From Actomonas aquatica (lineage in GTDB: Bacteria > Verrucomicrobiota > Verrucomicrobiia > Opitutales > Opitutaceae), in the NCBI RefSeq assembly GCF_019679435.2, contig NZ_CP139781.1, positions 2,046,001 to 2,110,000 of the forward strand: a stretch of DNA of 64,000 nt, in the 5' to 3' direction. Below, one piece after another: positions 7,943 to 16,933 of the stretch (the stretch's first letter is position 1; each line of letters starts with the position of its first letter). The position numbers and the translations under genes are program-made. Below the pieces are notes generated by a model. The model ran no database searches. It was not told the origin of the DNA and saw only the letters and a program-made list of their open reading frames with translations.

Positions 7943-8413
7943 CTAGATTTCGATCTGATTCAGCAAAACGATCCGCACTTCGCTTTTCCGGCACTCGTCC
8001 AACACGGGGAAAAGGTCTCCCCATTTTGAGCCCTTGGCCGGAAAGACCACGACATATTCGATTTCCGCTCTCCGGACCTTCTCATTCAAGTAATCCGTGA
8101 TCCGCTCTCGCGGCAGGTGCTCGTCCCCCACAAACGCCTCCCCATTCAATAGGGTGAACCGTTCGGCCTCCCGCACCCTCCAATACCCTTTCACTCCTGG
8201 CGGGGCTTCCCATGAGAATTGAATGGGAGCGAAATCCAGATCCGCCCGATTTGCGGTCGTGGCCCACCAGTAGAAAGCAGGCTGCCCAAACTCGCTTCGC
8301 GGGATCGCGCTCCGTCTAACGACGATCAACAGACTAATCGCGATAAGCGGCAGAGAGATCGCACCACCCCAAATCATGCGGCGGGACCGTGTTGTCATCA
8401 TCTCCTGAAACAT
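7943..8413 (-). CDS. ExbD/TolR-like single-span protein
   Basis: 156 residues with one membrane helix near the N-terminus (ISLPLIAISLLIVV) and a periplasmic part whose end matches the ExbD/TolR pattern: ERFTLLNGEAFVGDEHLPRE (value-of-own-residue strand and helix), EYVVVFPAKGSKWGDLFPVL, then DECRKSEVRIVLLN. In classic systems ExbD pairs with ExbB to use the proton gradient; the pore Asp normally sits in the membrane helix, and none is seen here. No exbB/tonB partner is nearby. Any of three close Met codons could start it. Confidence 0.55.
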   Translation of the reverse strand: MFQEMMTTRSRRMIWGGAISLPLIAISLLIVVRRSAIPRSEFGQPAFYWWATTANRADLDFAPIQFSWEAPPGVKGYWRVREAERFTLLNGEAFVGDEHLPRERITDYLNEKVRRAEIEYVVVFPAKGSKWGDLFPVLDECRKSEVRIVLLNQIEI

Positions 8414-8626
8414 GCGGAGGACATCTCGTTCGGCCAGCAGAAGCGTCAGACCAGTCCGAACGGATCGCTGGAAGCCGCTCCATCTCAGAGCGCAGTAGGT
8501 TTTCCAAAACTCGAACTCCCACGAAAACCGCCAAAGCCGACATCACATGCCAAACGGCGCGCCCTTGTAGGGGAGCACTGGGATCACAGAGCCATCCCCC
8601 TGGCCGATCTTCGACTCGCTACTCGC

Positions 8627-9022
8627 TCAAGCACTCGCTTGCAGCGGCTCGTCTTCGGCCTCGGCCATCTCGTCGTCAAGGGACGGTTTGGAACCACCGG
8701 AATCCGGCGCACCATCGAGCCACAGCTGCGCGAGCTGGTAGGCCGATTGTTTCCAAATCGTCAGGCGGTTCTTTTCGTTAGGATAAACCGCCACCTCGCG
8801 GCACTGTTCGCTGTCCGCCCAGTGCACGACCGCCTTCAGGCAGTCGCGACCATCGGCCAACTCGAAGCACTGCACCGCCACCAAATCACCGGCCGGCGTG
8901 AGCTGCAGTCGGGCCAGACCCTGACGAAAATCGATCGCGCGCGAGGTCGGCCCCGGAATCGCGGCCGGATTCAGGCTTCGGATCATGTCTTCGACTTCAG
9001 AGAGAAAGGAGAGTGGACGCAT
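8627..9022 (-). CDS. Conserved hypothetical protein
   Basis: 131 residues from the ATG that opens MRPLSFLSEVEDMIRSLNP; upstream codons in the same frame are poor in protein character. The central part (LARLQLTPAGDLVAVQCFEL...DCLKAVVHWAD) looks beta-rich, followed by a helix NRLTIWKQSAYQLAQLWLD and an acidic tail. No family recognised. It is divergent from the sigma-54 response regulator gene, with about 110 bases between the two starts. Confidence 0.6.
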   Translation of the reverse strand: MRPLSFLSEVEDMIRSLNPAAIPGPTSRAIDFRQGLARLQLTPAGDLVAVQCFELADGRDCLKAVVHWADSEQCREVAVYPNEKNRLTIWKQSAYQLAQLWLDGAPDSGGSKPSLDDEMAEAEDEPLQASA

Positions 9023-9135
9023 GATGGGACGTTTCTCTCCATCGGCCGCCCCACCCGGAACTTTACGCAAAAATACAACTTGTTTTGCCCTTTCCACGCT
9101 CCCACCCGCCCGACTAGCTTTCCTCACCTTCCGGC

Positions 9136-10794
9136 ATGCCCCTCGAGAGAATACTGGTCGTTGACGACGAACCGCTTATCCAACGCTCGCTCGGCGAGCT
9201 CCTGCGACGACGCAAATACCACGTCACGATCGCTGGCTCGATCCGTGAAGGCGAGGAGCAGCTGGCCAAAGAGGTGTTTGACCTCGTCATCCTCGACGTG
9301 CGCCTGCCCGACGGCGACGGCCAACACTTCCTCGAGCGTATCGTCGCCATGCCCGATCGCCCCTTGGTCACCATGATCACCGGCCACGGCACCATCGAAC
9401 ACGCCGTGACTTGCATGCGCATCGGCGCCTTCGACTACCTCATCAAACCCTTTTCCGCGTCGCAGATCGACGTCGTGCTCAACAAGTGCGCCTCCTTCAT
9501 CCAGCTCCTGCGCGTCAACCGCTACCTCAATGAGCAGGAGCACACCGGCGGCGACGGGCTCGTCTTCGGCCGCAGCCCCACCATGGCGCGCCTCAAACAG
9601 CTCATCGGCCGCGTCGCCCCTTCCGATGTCACCGTGCTCGTCACCGGCGAAAACGGCACCGGTAAGGAAATGATCGCGCGCGAGCTCTACCGCCAGTCCA
9701 GCCGCCGCAACGAGCCCTACATCAAGGTCAACTGCGCCGCCCTCTCCGAAACACTCATCGAGAGTGAGCTCTTTGGCCACGAGCGCGGTGCCTTCACCGG
9801 TGCGACCACCCGCCGCGAGGGCCGTTTCGAACTCGCCCACAAAGGCACCCTGCTGCTCGACGAGGTCAGCGAGATTCCCCCTTCCCTGCAGGCCAAACTC
9901 CTGCGCGTCCTCCAGGAACGTGAATTTGAACGCGTTGGCGGCACCAAGACCATCAAGGTCAACGTGCGCATCCTCGCCACCTCCAACCGCCACCTCGAAC
10001 GCTCCGTCGAGCGCGGTGAATTTCGCTCCGACCTCTACTACCGTCTTAATGTCTTCCCCGTAAACGTCCCGCCCCTGCGCGAACGCCCCGAAGACATCGA
10101 AGCCCTCGCCAGCGAATTCCTCACCCGTTTCGCCAAACGCCACCGCCTCGCCCTGCCCGGCTTCACCGAACAAGCCACCCGCGCCCTTGAGACCTACCCC
10201 TGGCCCGGCAACGTGCGCGAACTGCAGAATACGATCGAGCGCGCCGTCATCCTGGGGGAGGAAGGTCGCCCCATTTCCAGCGCTCAGCTCAACCTGCCCA
10301 CGCTGCCCCCGTCCATTTTCCCCACGGCCCACGTCGCGCCACAGCCCGAACCGACCGCTGCGCCCGTGCCCACCGGCCCCCGCGGTGCCCCGCAACCGGA
10401 ACCGCCCCCCATGTCCATGGGCACCGGCCAAATGCCGCCACCGCCGCCGCCGCCTCCCGCCGAGGAGGCCATGATTCCGCCCGCCGCCTTTGCCGAGCCC
10501 GCCCCCCCGCCGGCTCAGCCCCCGGCGCCCGCGCCCGAACCACCCTCCATGGCCGAAGAGCCTCCGCTCACCGAATCCGAGTCGCTCCCCGGAGCCGACC
10601 CCGCCACCGGCATGGCCCCCGATGCGCCCGTGCCGCTGCACGAGATGGAAAAACGCGCCATCATCGACACCCTGCGCGCCACCGGCGGCAACCGCACCAA
10701 GGCGGCCGACCAATTGCAGATCTCCATCCGCACCCTGCGCAACAAGATCGCGGATTACCGCAAGCAGGGCGAAGTCATCCCCGGCGACGACTGA
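9136..10794 (+). CDS. Sigma-54-dependent response regulator (NtrC/FlrC/FleQ class)
   Basis: Activator of sigma-54 promoters, 552 residues. REC domain at 5-120 with acidic pair D10/D11, acceptor D54 and K104. AAA+ domain from about 140: Walker A GENGTGKE at 171-178, the sigma-54 contact loop GAFTGA at 218-223, Walker B LLLDEV at 239-244. A Fis-type HTH lies at about 510-548 ([20 protein letters not shown]). Between AAA+ and HTH sits an unusual Pro-rich linker of about 100 residues (around 390-490) with a run of eight prolines. Location among flagellar and chemotaxis genes suggests a flagellar class regulator; the partner kinase is not in the window. Confidence 0.9.
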   Translation: MPLERILVVDDEPLIQRSLGELLRRRKYHVTIAGSIREGEEQLAKEVFDLVILDVRLPDGDGQHFLERIVAMPDRPLVTMITGHGTIEHAVTCMRIGAFDYLIKPFSASQIDVVLNKCASFIQLLRVNRYLNEQEHTGGDGLVFGRSPTMARLKQLIGRVAPSDVTVLVTGENGTGKEMIARELYRQSSRRNEPYIKVNCAALSETLIESELFGHERGAFTGATTRREGRFELAHKGTLLLDEVSEIPPSLQAKLLRVLQEREFERVGGTKTIKVNVRILATSNRHLERSVERGEFRSDLYYRLNVFPVNVPPLRERPEDIEALASEFLTRFAKRHRLALPGFTEQATRALETYPWPGNVRELQNTIERAVILGEEGRPISSAQLNLPTLPPSIFPTAHVAPQPEPTAAPVPTGPRGAPQPEPPPMSMGTGQMPPPPPPPPAEEAMIPPAAFAEPAPPPAQPPAPAPEPPSMAEEPPLTESESLPGADPATGMAPDAPVPLHEMEKRAIIDTLRATGGNRTKAADQLQISIRTLRNKIADYRKQGEVIPGDD

Positions 10795-11041
10795 GCGGGA
10801 TTCGGGATACGGGATACCCGATACGAGATACGGGATTCGGGATTCGGGATACGGGATACGGGATATGGGATATGGGATAAAGAGCCCGCCGCTGTAGCCG
10901 GGGTCGGTGACCCCGGTCCCTCGCGCCCGCGCCCCCAGAGCGTGCGTATTCACATCCAGACGCCCCACCCACGCGCCCGAATCCCGCATCCCCGCATCCC
11001 GCATCCCCGCGTCCCGCGTCCCGCATCCCGCATCCCCCCAT
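10795..11041. repeat. Inverted pair of GGGATAC / ATCCCGC repeat arrays
   Basis: Starting right after the stop codon there are about 80 bases of GGGATAC/GGGATTC units, then a GC-rich spacer, then about 65 bases of the same unit in inverse orientation (GCATCCC). The arms could pair into one long imperfect hairpin. The spacer itself holds a perfect stem CCGGGGTC-GGT-GACCCCGG. This 310-base gap has no gene; the array may double as a transcription end for the regulator gene. Confidence 0.85.
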
Positions 11042-11103
11042 CACGCCGTTTTTCCCGGAGAAAATACCGACCCGCTCTGCTTTTTCCCTAAATTCCCCCT
11101 CAG

Positions 11104-11676
11104 GTGGCCGATAACAACAAGGCTTACATTAAACCTCTGAAATGCCGCCTTATGCCACTCGTCGAATCAATCAGTGACGCCGTTTTCCAGGACACCCTGT
11201 CCCGCGCGGTGCAAGATGTCTTCAGCACCATGCTCGGCAAATCTGCCGTCCTTCGCGAAAGCAAGCAGGAGCTGATTCACGCCGAACAAGTCGATGCGCT
11301 CGAACTCAAAGGAGCTCAAATCGTCGGCACCGTCGGCTTTATCGGTGAAATCACCGGTCTCATTTATCTCTACCTGGAAATCCCCTTCGCCGAAGAGGTC
11401 TCCTGCGGCCTGCTCGACATGGAGCCCGCCGAACTCGCCGAGTGCGAAGACGAGGTGGTCAACGACGCCATCGGCGAACTGACCAACATGACCGTCGGCG
11501 CCTTTAAGAACCAACTCTGCGACGTCGGCTTCCCCTGTAAGCTCACCATCCCCTCCATCCTCCGCGGCAGCAACTTCACCATCGAGCCCGTGCGCTCCGC
11601 TGCCCGCCGGATCTACCACTTCGATGTCGGCGGTCACACCCTCGTGGCCGACCTCCTGATGAAACAGGGCGAATAA
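11104..11676 (+). CDS. cheX: CheX-like chemotaxis phosphatase
   Basis: CheX/CheC-family proteins dephosphorylate CheY-P. The 190-residue protein has the family catalytic helix [18 protein letters not shown] (E and N spaced as in the ExxN motif) and the FTIEPVRSA...[16 protein letters not shown]-terminal strands. A GTG start at the 5' end is used here; an internal ATG at residue 17 ([11 protein letters not shown]) would also give a normal CheX length. It lies 30 bases before a response-regulator fusion gene, a likely substrate. Confidence 0.8.
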   Translation: MADNNKAYIKPLKCRLMPLVESISDAVFQDTLSRAVQDVFSTMLGKSAVLRESKQELIHAEQVDALELKGAQIVGTVGFIGEITGLIYLYLEIPFAEEVSCGLLDMEPAELAECEDEVVNDAIGELTNMTVGAFKNQLCDVGFPCKLTIPSILRGSNFTIEPVRSAARRIYHFDVGGHTLVADLLMKQGE

Positions 11677-11706
11677 TCTCCTCCAACCCTCTGCTCCCAG
11701 CACACC

Positions 11707-12852
11707 ATGCGCTATAAAGTCCTCACCGTAGACGACTCCAAGACCGTCCGCATCATCGTCAAGAAGGCCTTCAAGTCCTACGACTGCGAAATTATCGAGG
11801 CCGCCAACGGCGTCGAGGGTCTCGCCGCCGCGGCCAAAGAACAGCCCGACGTCATCCTCCTCGACATCACCATGCCCGTCATGGACGGCGTCGAGATGCT
11901 GACCAAGCTCAAGGCCGACCCGCAAACCAAGGCCATCCCGGTCGTCATGCTCACCGCTGAAGGTGGCCGCGACAACGTGCTGAAGATCGCCAAGATCGGC
12001 ATCCGCGACTACATCGTGAAGCCCTTCAAGGAAGACGTGCTCATCGAGAAGATCGGCCGCATCATCGACCTCAAGCCGCTCTCCGACACGCCCACCAAGG
12101 CCAAGTCCATTTTCGATCCGGCCAACATCCTCGTCGTCGAGGACAAGCCTGCCATCATCCAGCAGATCACCGAGGGCCTCAAGCAGACCCCCTGGCAGAT
12201 CACCGGCTGCCACACCACCGGCGAGGCCATCGACTTCTGCGGCCGCACCGTGCCGGACCTCATCATCATCTCCCTCTCCCTGCCCGAAGAGTCCGCCTAC
12301 ACCCTCTTCCGCCTGCTTCGCACCCAGGTGAAGACCAAGTATACGCCCATCTTCGGCCTCACGGTGAAGACCGATGTCGCCGCCCAAAACCAAGCCCAAC
12401 AGGTCGGTTTCAGCGCCATCGTCACCAAGCCGCTCGATGTGAACGAACTCGAGTCCAAGATCGCCAAGGCGATGAACCTCGACACCTCGCAGCGCTATTT
12501 CGCCCAGGACGGTGACTTCTTCGTCATGCGCCTCCCGGAACAGACCGGCCAGGCCGCCATCCACGAGGTCAACACCTACCTCAAGCCCAAGATCTCCGAC
12601 GCCGTCGACGCCGGTATCGGCAAGGCCGTCATCGACCTCTCCGAGCTCAAGCGCCTCGACATGAACGTCATCAAACTGCTCGTCAGTGCCATGAGCACCT
12701 GCCGTGACCTCGGCCTCCAGTATTCCATGGTCGGCTCCGGCCCCATCGTGCAGGAGTGCAAGGGCTTCGAAGACACCCGCAACTGGCAGTTTCACGACTC
12801 GCTCGAAGACGCCAAAGCCGCCATCGACAAGTCCCTGCCGGTCGGCGCCTGA
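11707..12852 (+). CDS. REC-pseudoREC-STAS fusion signalling protein
   Basis: 381 residues in three modules. First REC (1-120) is complete: D9/D10, acceptor D53 in LLDITMPVMDG, and K105. Second REC-like domain (138-265) keeps VVEDKPAI and a VTKPLD lysine but has Ser at the acceptor position (about S189, IISLSLPEES), so it is probably not phosphorylated. The last 95 residues look like a STAS domain (KAVIDLSELKRLDMNVIKLL), with the usual phospho-Ser region replaced by LDMN. Cotranscribed with cheX, it may be a CheY-like output or adaptor protein. The combination is unusual. Confidence 0.8.
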   Translation: MRYKVLTVDDSKTVRIIVKKAFKSYDCEIIEAANGVEGLAAAAKEQPDVILLDITMPVMDGVEMLTKLKADPQTKAIPVVMLTAEGGRDNVLKIAKIGIRDYIVKPFKEDVLIEKIGRIIDLKPLSDTPTKAKSIFDPANILVVEDKPAIIQQITEGLKQTPWQITGCHTTGEAIDFCGRTVPDLIIISLSLPEESAYTLFRLLRTQVKTKYTPIFGLTVKTDVAAQNQAQQVGFSAIVTKPLDVNELESKIAKAMNLDTSQRYFAQDGDFFVMRLPEQTGQAAIHEVNTYLKPKISDAVDAGIGKAVIDLSELKRLDMNVIKLLVSAMSTCRDLGLQYSMVGSGPIVQECKGFEDTRNWQFHDSLEDAKAAIDKSLPVGA

Positions 12853-12935
12853 GGCGTCCTCCCACGCTCATCCCCCTTTGGTGAAACCGGCTCCGTCCCA
12901 CGCGACGGATTCCGGTCGATCACCACCCTGCGAGT

Positions 12936-12975
12936 CCCGCATTCCGACCTCAAAAACCGGAGTGCGGGCCTTTGA
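12936..12975 (+). terminator. Probable intrinsic terminator after the REC-STAS gene
   Basis: Stem CCCGCATTCCG / CGGAGTGCGGG (11 bp with one T-G pair), 11-base loop, followed by CCTTTGATT. The T tract is short. It lies about 85 bases after the stop codon. Confidence 0.45.
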
Positions 12976-13048
12976 TTAAACCACCTCAGTTCTGTTTCCG
13001 TCCGCTGTGTGATCGTCCAGTCACCGTGGACTACGTGGAAACACCCTC

Positions 13049-13076
13049 TTAAGGCCGCGCCCCCGCGGTCCGATGC
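13049..13076 (+). promoter_or_regulatory. Possible weak sigma-28-like promoter
   Basis: TTAA, 16 bases, TCCGATGC: 3 of 4 and 5 of 8 matches to the sigma-28 consensus. It lies about 55 bases before the next operon. Given the three better sites in the window this is plausible but could be chance. Confidence 0.3.
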
Positions 13077-13130
13077 TATTGTTTGGAAACCGGATCAACC
13101 ACTTGAAGCCCACGACCCAAACTGCCGCCC

Positions 13131-13715
13131 ATGATTTTACGACCTTCCCCCTCACGGAAGTCGCCCGCGCCTCTGCGCGTGGCATGGCGTGCGTTAATGG
13201 TCTCAGCCTGTGCGTTGACTCCCTCGGTCGCCTCGGCTCACCAGAGCTCCCCGCGCCGCACTGTCGTCCACTCGCCCGCTCCCGCAACCCATCCCTATTT
13301 GGCGTTGCTGGTGCCCACACCATTACGTTTCGCCGCTCCCGAACGCCCGCCGGTGACGCTCAAAATCGAACCGCTTCCCGAAGTCCAGACCGAGGAAGCC
13401 GACGAGATTGCCGAAGCCACCCGCGCCGCCGCTGCCGTGTCCAACGCCAGCATCTTCGGGGACTTCAGCGACTTTAACTTCGCCGTTCCTAACACCTCCG
13501 ATCTCGACCGCGCCTTCGACACCATCGATCCCGCCAAAGTCGATTCCGTATCCGATATCACCGAAAACACCGAAAGCGACGCCAACGCCGTGCCGCAGGG
13601 GCCCCCGCCCATCATCCTCTCGGATGACTACCTGAACGAGCCGCGTGCCGAAGACATCATGCCGTTCTTCCGTCTGCCCTCGGTGCCTTCCAAAGCGACC
13701 TACCGCAAACAATGA
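13131..13715 (+). CDS. Secreted protein of unknown function
   Basis: 194 residues with an Ala-rich signal peptide ending near VASAHQ (residue 37). The mature protein is acidic and Pro-rich, with likely disorder (PEVQTEEADEIAEATR, NTESDANAVPQGPPPIIL). No family recognised. Its stop overlaps the start of the TPR gene (ATGA), so the two are probably translated together and may work in the same envelope complex. Confidence 0.7.
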   Translation: MILRPSPSRKSPAPLRVAWRALMVSACALTPSVASAHQSSPRRTVVHSPAPATHPYLALLVPTPLRFAAPERPPVTLKIEPLPEVQTEEADEIAEATRAAAAVSNASIFGDFSDFNFAVPNTSDLDRAFDTIDPAKVDSVSDITENTESDANAVPQGPPPIILSDDYLNEPRAEDIMPFFRLPSVPSKATYRKQ

Positions 13716-15253
13716 CCGCCCGCTCCCGTCTCGTGCTCTTCCTACTCTCTGCCTCGTGCCTCCTCGGGCGCCTGGCTGCGGCGGAGCCGAGTCACGGGCA
13801 CGGCGAGTCGCCGGTCGCCCCGGACCCTCACCACGTGGAGGCCGCGCCGCTTCACGCTGCAGAGCCCCCCCACCACGGCGACACCAACGCCAACGCCGTC
13901 GTTACCGCCGACCCGCACCACGCGGCCGCACCGGCTCACGGCGAAACCCACGCCCCGGCACCCGCCCAGCACCAGCCGGACGCCCACGGCTCCGCCGCCG
14001 CCGATTCCCATGCGACCGGCAACGGCCACGGCGCCGTGGCAGATTCTCACGCGGCCACCGCCGCCCACCAACCGGCCGCAGCGCACGGCTCGGCTTCGGG
14101 CCATCATGCCGAAGTCGACGAACACGGCATCGCCACCGCGCCCGACAATCCCGCCCTCCTTTCCGGTGCCCCGCTTGAGAGCCTCATGCGCCTCGGCGAA
14201 AGTCAGGCCGCGACCGGCGATCACGAGGGCGCCATTACCGCCTATTTCCAAGTTCTGGAAAACCATGCCCCCGACGACATGGAAGTGCAGGCCCTCATCG
14301 GCCTGAGCCAAGCCTACCAAGCCCTCGGCGAACGCACCCGCGCCGTCGCCATCCTCGAACGCCTCATCAAAGACCACCCGGGCTCCCCCCACACCGCCAA
14401 AGCCCTGCTCGACGCCGGTCGCCTGCACCGCGCCCTCGGCGCCGACCGCTTGGCCATGTCGCGATTTTACGCCGTTCTCCAAGCCACCCTGCGCATCCCC
14501 GACAACACCTGGGTCGATCGCTACCGCCAGCTCGCCCGCACCGCCCAATACGAAATCGCCGAGACCCACCTGCGCGCCGGCCGCTACGAAGAAGCCGAGC
14601 GCTACTTCACCCGCTTCAGCCTCCTGGAACTCGCCGACGCCGACAAAGCCCTCGGCGCCTTCAAGGTCATCGAAGCCCGCTCCGCCGCCGGTCGCCACGA
14701 GGCCGTCGTCAACGCCGTCAACCGATTCGTCGATCAATACCCGAACAACCAACACGTGCCCGCCGCGCTCTACGCCGCCACCACCGCCCTGCGCGAACTC
14801 GGTCGTGCCGACGACGCCCTGCAACAGACCTTCCAACTCCTCCAAGCCTCCACCGAGGAGCAATCCGGCGACCCCAACGCCTGGGCCTACTGGCAACGCC
14901 GCACCGGCAACGAGTTGGCAAATACCTTTTTCCAACGCGGCGAGTTCGCCCACGCCCGCCAGATCTACGATACCCTCGCCAGCCTCGACGACGACCCCGC
15001 CTGGCGCCTCCCGGCCAATTACCAGGCCGCCCTCTGCCGCGAACGCCTCGGTCTCACCGAAGAGGCCATCGCGATGTATCACAACATCGTCGCGAGCGTC
15101 ACCGACGACTCTCCGGCCGGCATCCAGGAAATCGGCCAAATGGCCTCCTGGCGCATCACCCATCTCGAAGACCTCGAACGGGAACGGTCCGACATTAGCC
15201 TTCTCATCAGTTCGCTTCCCCCAGAAGCTACCACCGCTGCGACGACCCCATGA
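13712..15253 (+). CDS. Secreted TPR protein with His-rich N-terminal region
   Basis: 513 residues. A signal peptide (LVLFLLSASCLLGRLAAAEP) is followed by about 110 residues very rich in His, Ala and Pro (HGHGESP, PDPHHV, AEPPHHGD), which look disordered and could bind metal. From about residue 150 to the end are TPR helices (ALIGLSQAYQALGERTRAVA, KALLDAGRLHRALGADRLAM). TPR proteins with a signal peptide usually act as scaffolds in the periplasm. It overlaps both neighbours by 4 bases. A link to motility is only positional. Confidence 0.75.
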   Translation: MTARSRLVLFLLSASCLLGRLAAAEPSHGHGESPVAPDPHHVEAAPLHAAEPPHHGDTNANAVVTADPHHAAAPAHGETHAPAPAQHQPDAHGSAAADSHATGNGHGAVADSHAATAAHQPAAAHGSASGHHAEVDEHGIATAPDNPALLSGAPLESLMRLGESQAATGDHEGAITAYFQVLENHAPDDMEVQALIGLSQAYQALGERTRAVAILERLIKDHPGSPHTAKALLDAGRLHRALGADRLAMSRFYAVLQATLRIPDNTWVDRYRQLARTAQYEIAETHLRAGRYEEAERYFTRFSLLELADADKALGAFKVIEARSAAGRHEAVVNAVNRFVDQYPNNQHVPAALYAATTALRELGRADDALQQTFQLLQASTEEQSGDPNAWAYWQRRTGNELANTFFQRGEFAHARQIYDTLASLDDDPAWRLPANYQAALCRERLGLTEEAIAMYHNIVASVTDDSPAGIQEIGQMASWRITHLEDLERERSDISLLISSLPPEATTAATTP

Positions 15254-15612
15254 ACCCGAACCTTTCCGAATTTGCCGCCACCTGCGACGAAGCCTACGCG
15301 CTTCACCTCGCTGAAAACCGCGCCCTCAAAGCCGGCAGCCACGCCGAGAACGCCTCGCTGCGCGAGCGCCGCGAAACCCTCCTGGAGCGCCTCAACACCG
15401 TGCTCCCCGCCCTGCAGGAATACCGCCCCAACCACCTCACCTCCGACGCCCGCGCCGAGGTCGCCCGTCTCCGCGAGCGCATCCTGCAGACCCTCCACCT
15501 TTCCCGCGAAAACGAACAACTCCTCCTGCGCGGCAGCCTCCAGCGCCCCCAACCCACCGTCGCGCCGAAGCCGCCCCCCGCCTCCACCGCCGCCCGCGCC
15601 TACGGGGCCTGA
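15250..15612 (+). CDS. Small helical protein, FlgN-like (uncertain)
   Basis: 120 residues, mainly helical, with a Pro/Ala-rich tail. The pattern LHLAENRALK...LRERRETLLERLNTVLPALQEYR...LRERILQTLHLSRENEQLLLRG resembles FlgN, the FlgK/FlgL chaperone, but FlgN proteins vary too much to be sure. Its ATG overlaps the TPR gene stop. The last gene of a three-gene operon. Confidence 0.5.
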   Translation: MNPNLSEFAATCDEAYALHLAENRALKAGSHAENASLRERRETLLERLNTVLPALQEYRPNHLTSDARAEVARLRERILQTLHLSRENEQLLLRGSLQRPQPTVAPKPPPASTAARAYGA

Positions 15613-15750
15613 GGCGGGATACGCGATGCGGGATTCGGGATTCGGGATACAGGATCCGCGATAGAACTCCCGCCTCGCCCATCACAACCCGCATCACGCA
15701 TCACGTTACGCGCATCCCGCATCTCGCATCTCGCATCTCGCATCGCATCG
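15613..15750. repeat. Inverted GGGATTC / GCATCCC repeat arrays
   Basis: Directly after the stop codon: about five GGGAT(A/T)C units, a 30-base spacer, then GCATCACGCATC and several CTCGCATCTCGCATC units in inverse orientation. Same family and inverted layout as the array after the sigma-54 regulator gene. Confidence 0.8.
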
Positions 15751-15806
15751 CATCGCGCGAAAAAGAATTCGACAACCCCGCTCCACCTCGCCTCCCTCTG
15801 CACACC

Positions 15807-16052
15807 ATGGCCCAGTCCGAAGTCAAATTCGTCCGCAAGTCCGACTTCCTCGTCGATATCGTCGCCGTTGGCGCGTTCTTCTGCCTCTTCGCCTTCCGCT
15901 GGCTGCCCAGCCACGTGCCGTCGAACGACCCGGTGATGATCAACCTCTGGTCCATCGGCACCGCCGCCTGCATGTCCGGCACCTTCTGGCTCGCCCTCTG
16001 GATGCTGCGCATGGTCGCCCGCTACCAGAAGGTCCTCAACAGCCGCAGCTGA
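15807..16052 (+). CDS. Small inner-membrane protein, two helices
   Basis: 81 residues with two membrane helices (VDIVAVGAFFCLFAFRWL and IGTAACMSGTFWLALWML) and a basic tail. No family recognised. It stands between a repeat array and mntR and has its own ATG with a weak ribosome-binding site. Confidence 0.6.
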   Translation: MAQSEVKFVRKSDFLVDIVAVGAFFCLFAFRWLPSHVPSNDPVMINLWSIGTAACMSGTFWLALWMLRMVARYQKVLNSRS

Positions 16053-16134
16053 TTCTGCGCCTGATCGCCTCCTGGCGTCAGACCTCGGAGGGTTTTAACT
16101 TTCACCGCGTCGCCACGCGGCTTTGATTTGCGTC

Positions 16135-16572
16135 GTGGCTGTCCCCGCTCGCCCCTCCTCTCTCCCCCGCACCACCTCCGCCGTCGAGGACTACCTCGAG
16201 CGGATCAGTGAACTCATCCAGACCAAGGGTTACGCCCGCGTCGTGGACATCGCGGCCGAGCTCAAGATTTCCCAAGCGAGTGTCTCCACGATGGTCCAGC
16301 GCCTCGATGCCGAGGGCCTCGTGAAATACGAAAAATACCGCGGCATGGTGCTCACCGAAACCGGCCAGGCCGTCGCCGCCCACATCGCCCACCGCCACGA
16401 GCTGCTCACCCAGTTCCTTGGCCTGCTCGGCCTCGACGCCGACGTCATTTCCCACGATGTGGAAGGCATGGAACATCACGTGAGCCCCGAGACGTTCGCC
16501 GCCCTCGGCCGCCTCACCGCCCACCTCGAAGCCCACCCCGACCTCGTAGCGAAACTCCGCCAACCCGAGTAG
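16135..16572 (+). CDS. mntR: Manganese-responsive regulator MntR (DtxR family)
   Basis: Mn(II)-sensing repressor of manganese uptake genes. It follows Bacillus MntR closely: SAVEDYLERISELI, KGYARVVDIAAELKIS, VSTMVQRLDAEGL, KYEKYRGMVLT, HRHELLTQFLGLLG and DVEGMEHHVS. The metal ligands of MntR (Asp and Glu in EDYLE, His in RHELL, Glu/Glu/His in VEGMEHH) are all present. About 145 residues from a GTG start; a TTG start four codons earlier is also possible. No mnt transporter is next to it, so its targets lie elsewhere. Confidence 0.92.
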   Translation: MAVPARPSSLPRTTSAVEDYLERISELIQTKGYARVVDIAAELKISQASVSTMVQRLDAEGLVKYEKYRGMVLTETGQAVAAHIAHRHELLTQFLGLLGLDADVISHDVEGMEHHVSPETFAALGRLTAHLEAHPDLVAKLRQPE

Positions 16573-16598
16573 GTCATCACGGCGCCCCATCCTCCGAA

Positions 16599-16752
16599 TT
16601 TTTACAGGAGGAAACCCTCCAAAGGCGGGCGAGCAGAGGAAAACGAAGGAAAACTCCGTATGATGTGGGTCGGGCTTTACGCCCGACAACCTCGTAGGAG
16701 CGACTCGGTGCCCTCTATGCTCCTTCCTTACCTTCGTTGCCTTCTGTAAAAT
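16599..16752. repeat. Inverted-arm repeat element (TTTTACAG ... CTGTAAAA)
   Basis: Arms TTTTTACAGGAGG and CCTTCTGTAAAA bracket about 130 bases that include GAAAACGAAGGAAAAC and, in reverse, CTTACCTTCGTTGCC. In the middle is a perfect hairpin GTCGGGC-TTTAC-GCCCGAC. Similar arms bracket a stretch before the nupC-like gene. The whole 360-base gap before tatC has no gene. Confidence 0.65.
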
Positions 16753-16850
16753 CCGTTCCGGTGCGTAGCCGGTAGGCGACTTGTGCGCCGAAGCCTTGGC
16801 GGAGGCGTAAGCCATCCGTGTCCACTTGTCCGCCATAGCTCGTAGAGCGA

Positions 16851-16872
16851 CGGAGGATCCGTGGTTAAAAAC
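16851..16872 (-). repeat. TTTTTAACCACGGAT-type repeat
   Basis: Reads GTTTTTAACCACGGATCC on the minus strand, about 60 bases after the tatC stop. One of four copies in the window, all just downstream of a minus-strand gene. Confidence 0.6.
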
Positions 16873-16933
16873 TCAGGCTGAAGGCCCTGCCTCATCGCCG
16901 GCCGCGCTTACCTCACCGCCTCCGTCGGACGGC

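Noticed and set aside
8334..8546. Small minus-strand frame upstream of the ExbD-like gene
   Set aside because: Its start looks hydrophobic, but most of it overlaps the ExbD-like gene in another frame and the rest has no protein pattern.
727..11041. ATCCCGC arrays considered as CRISPR
   Set aside because: Units are 7-10 bases and directly adjacent, without unique spacers, and no cas gene is present.
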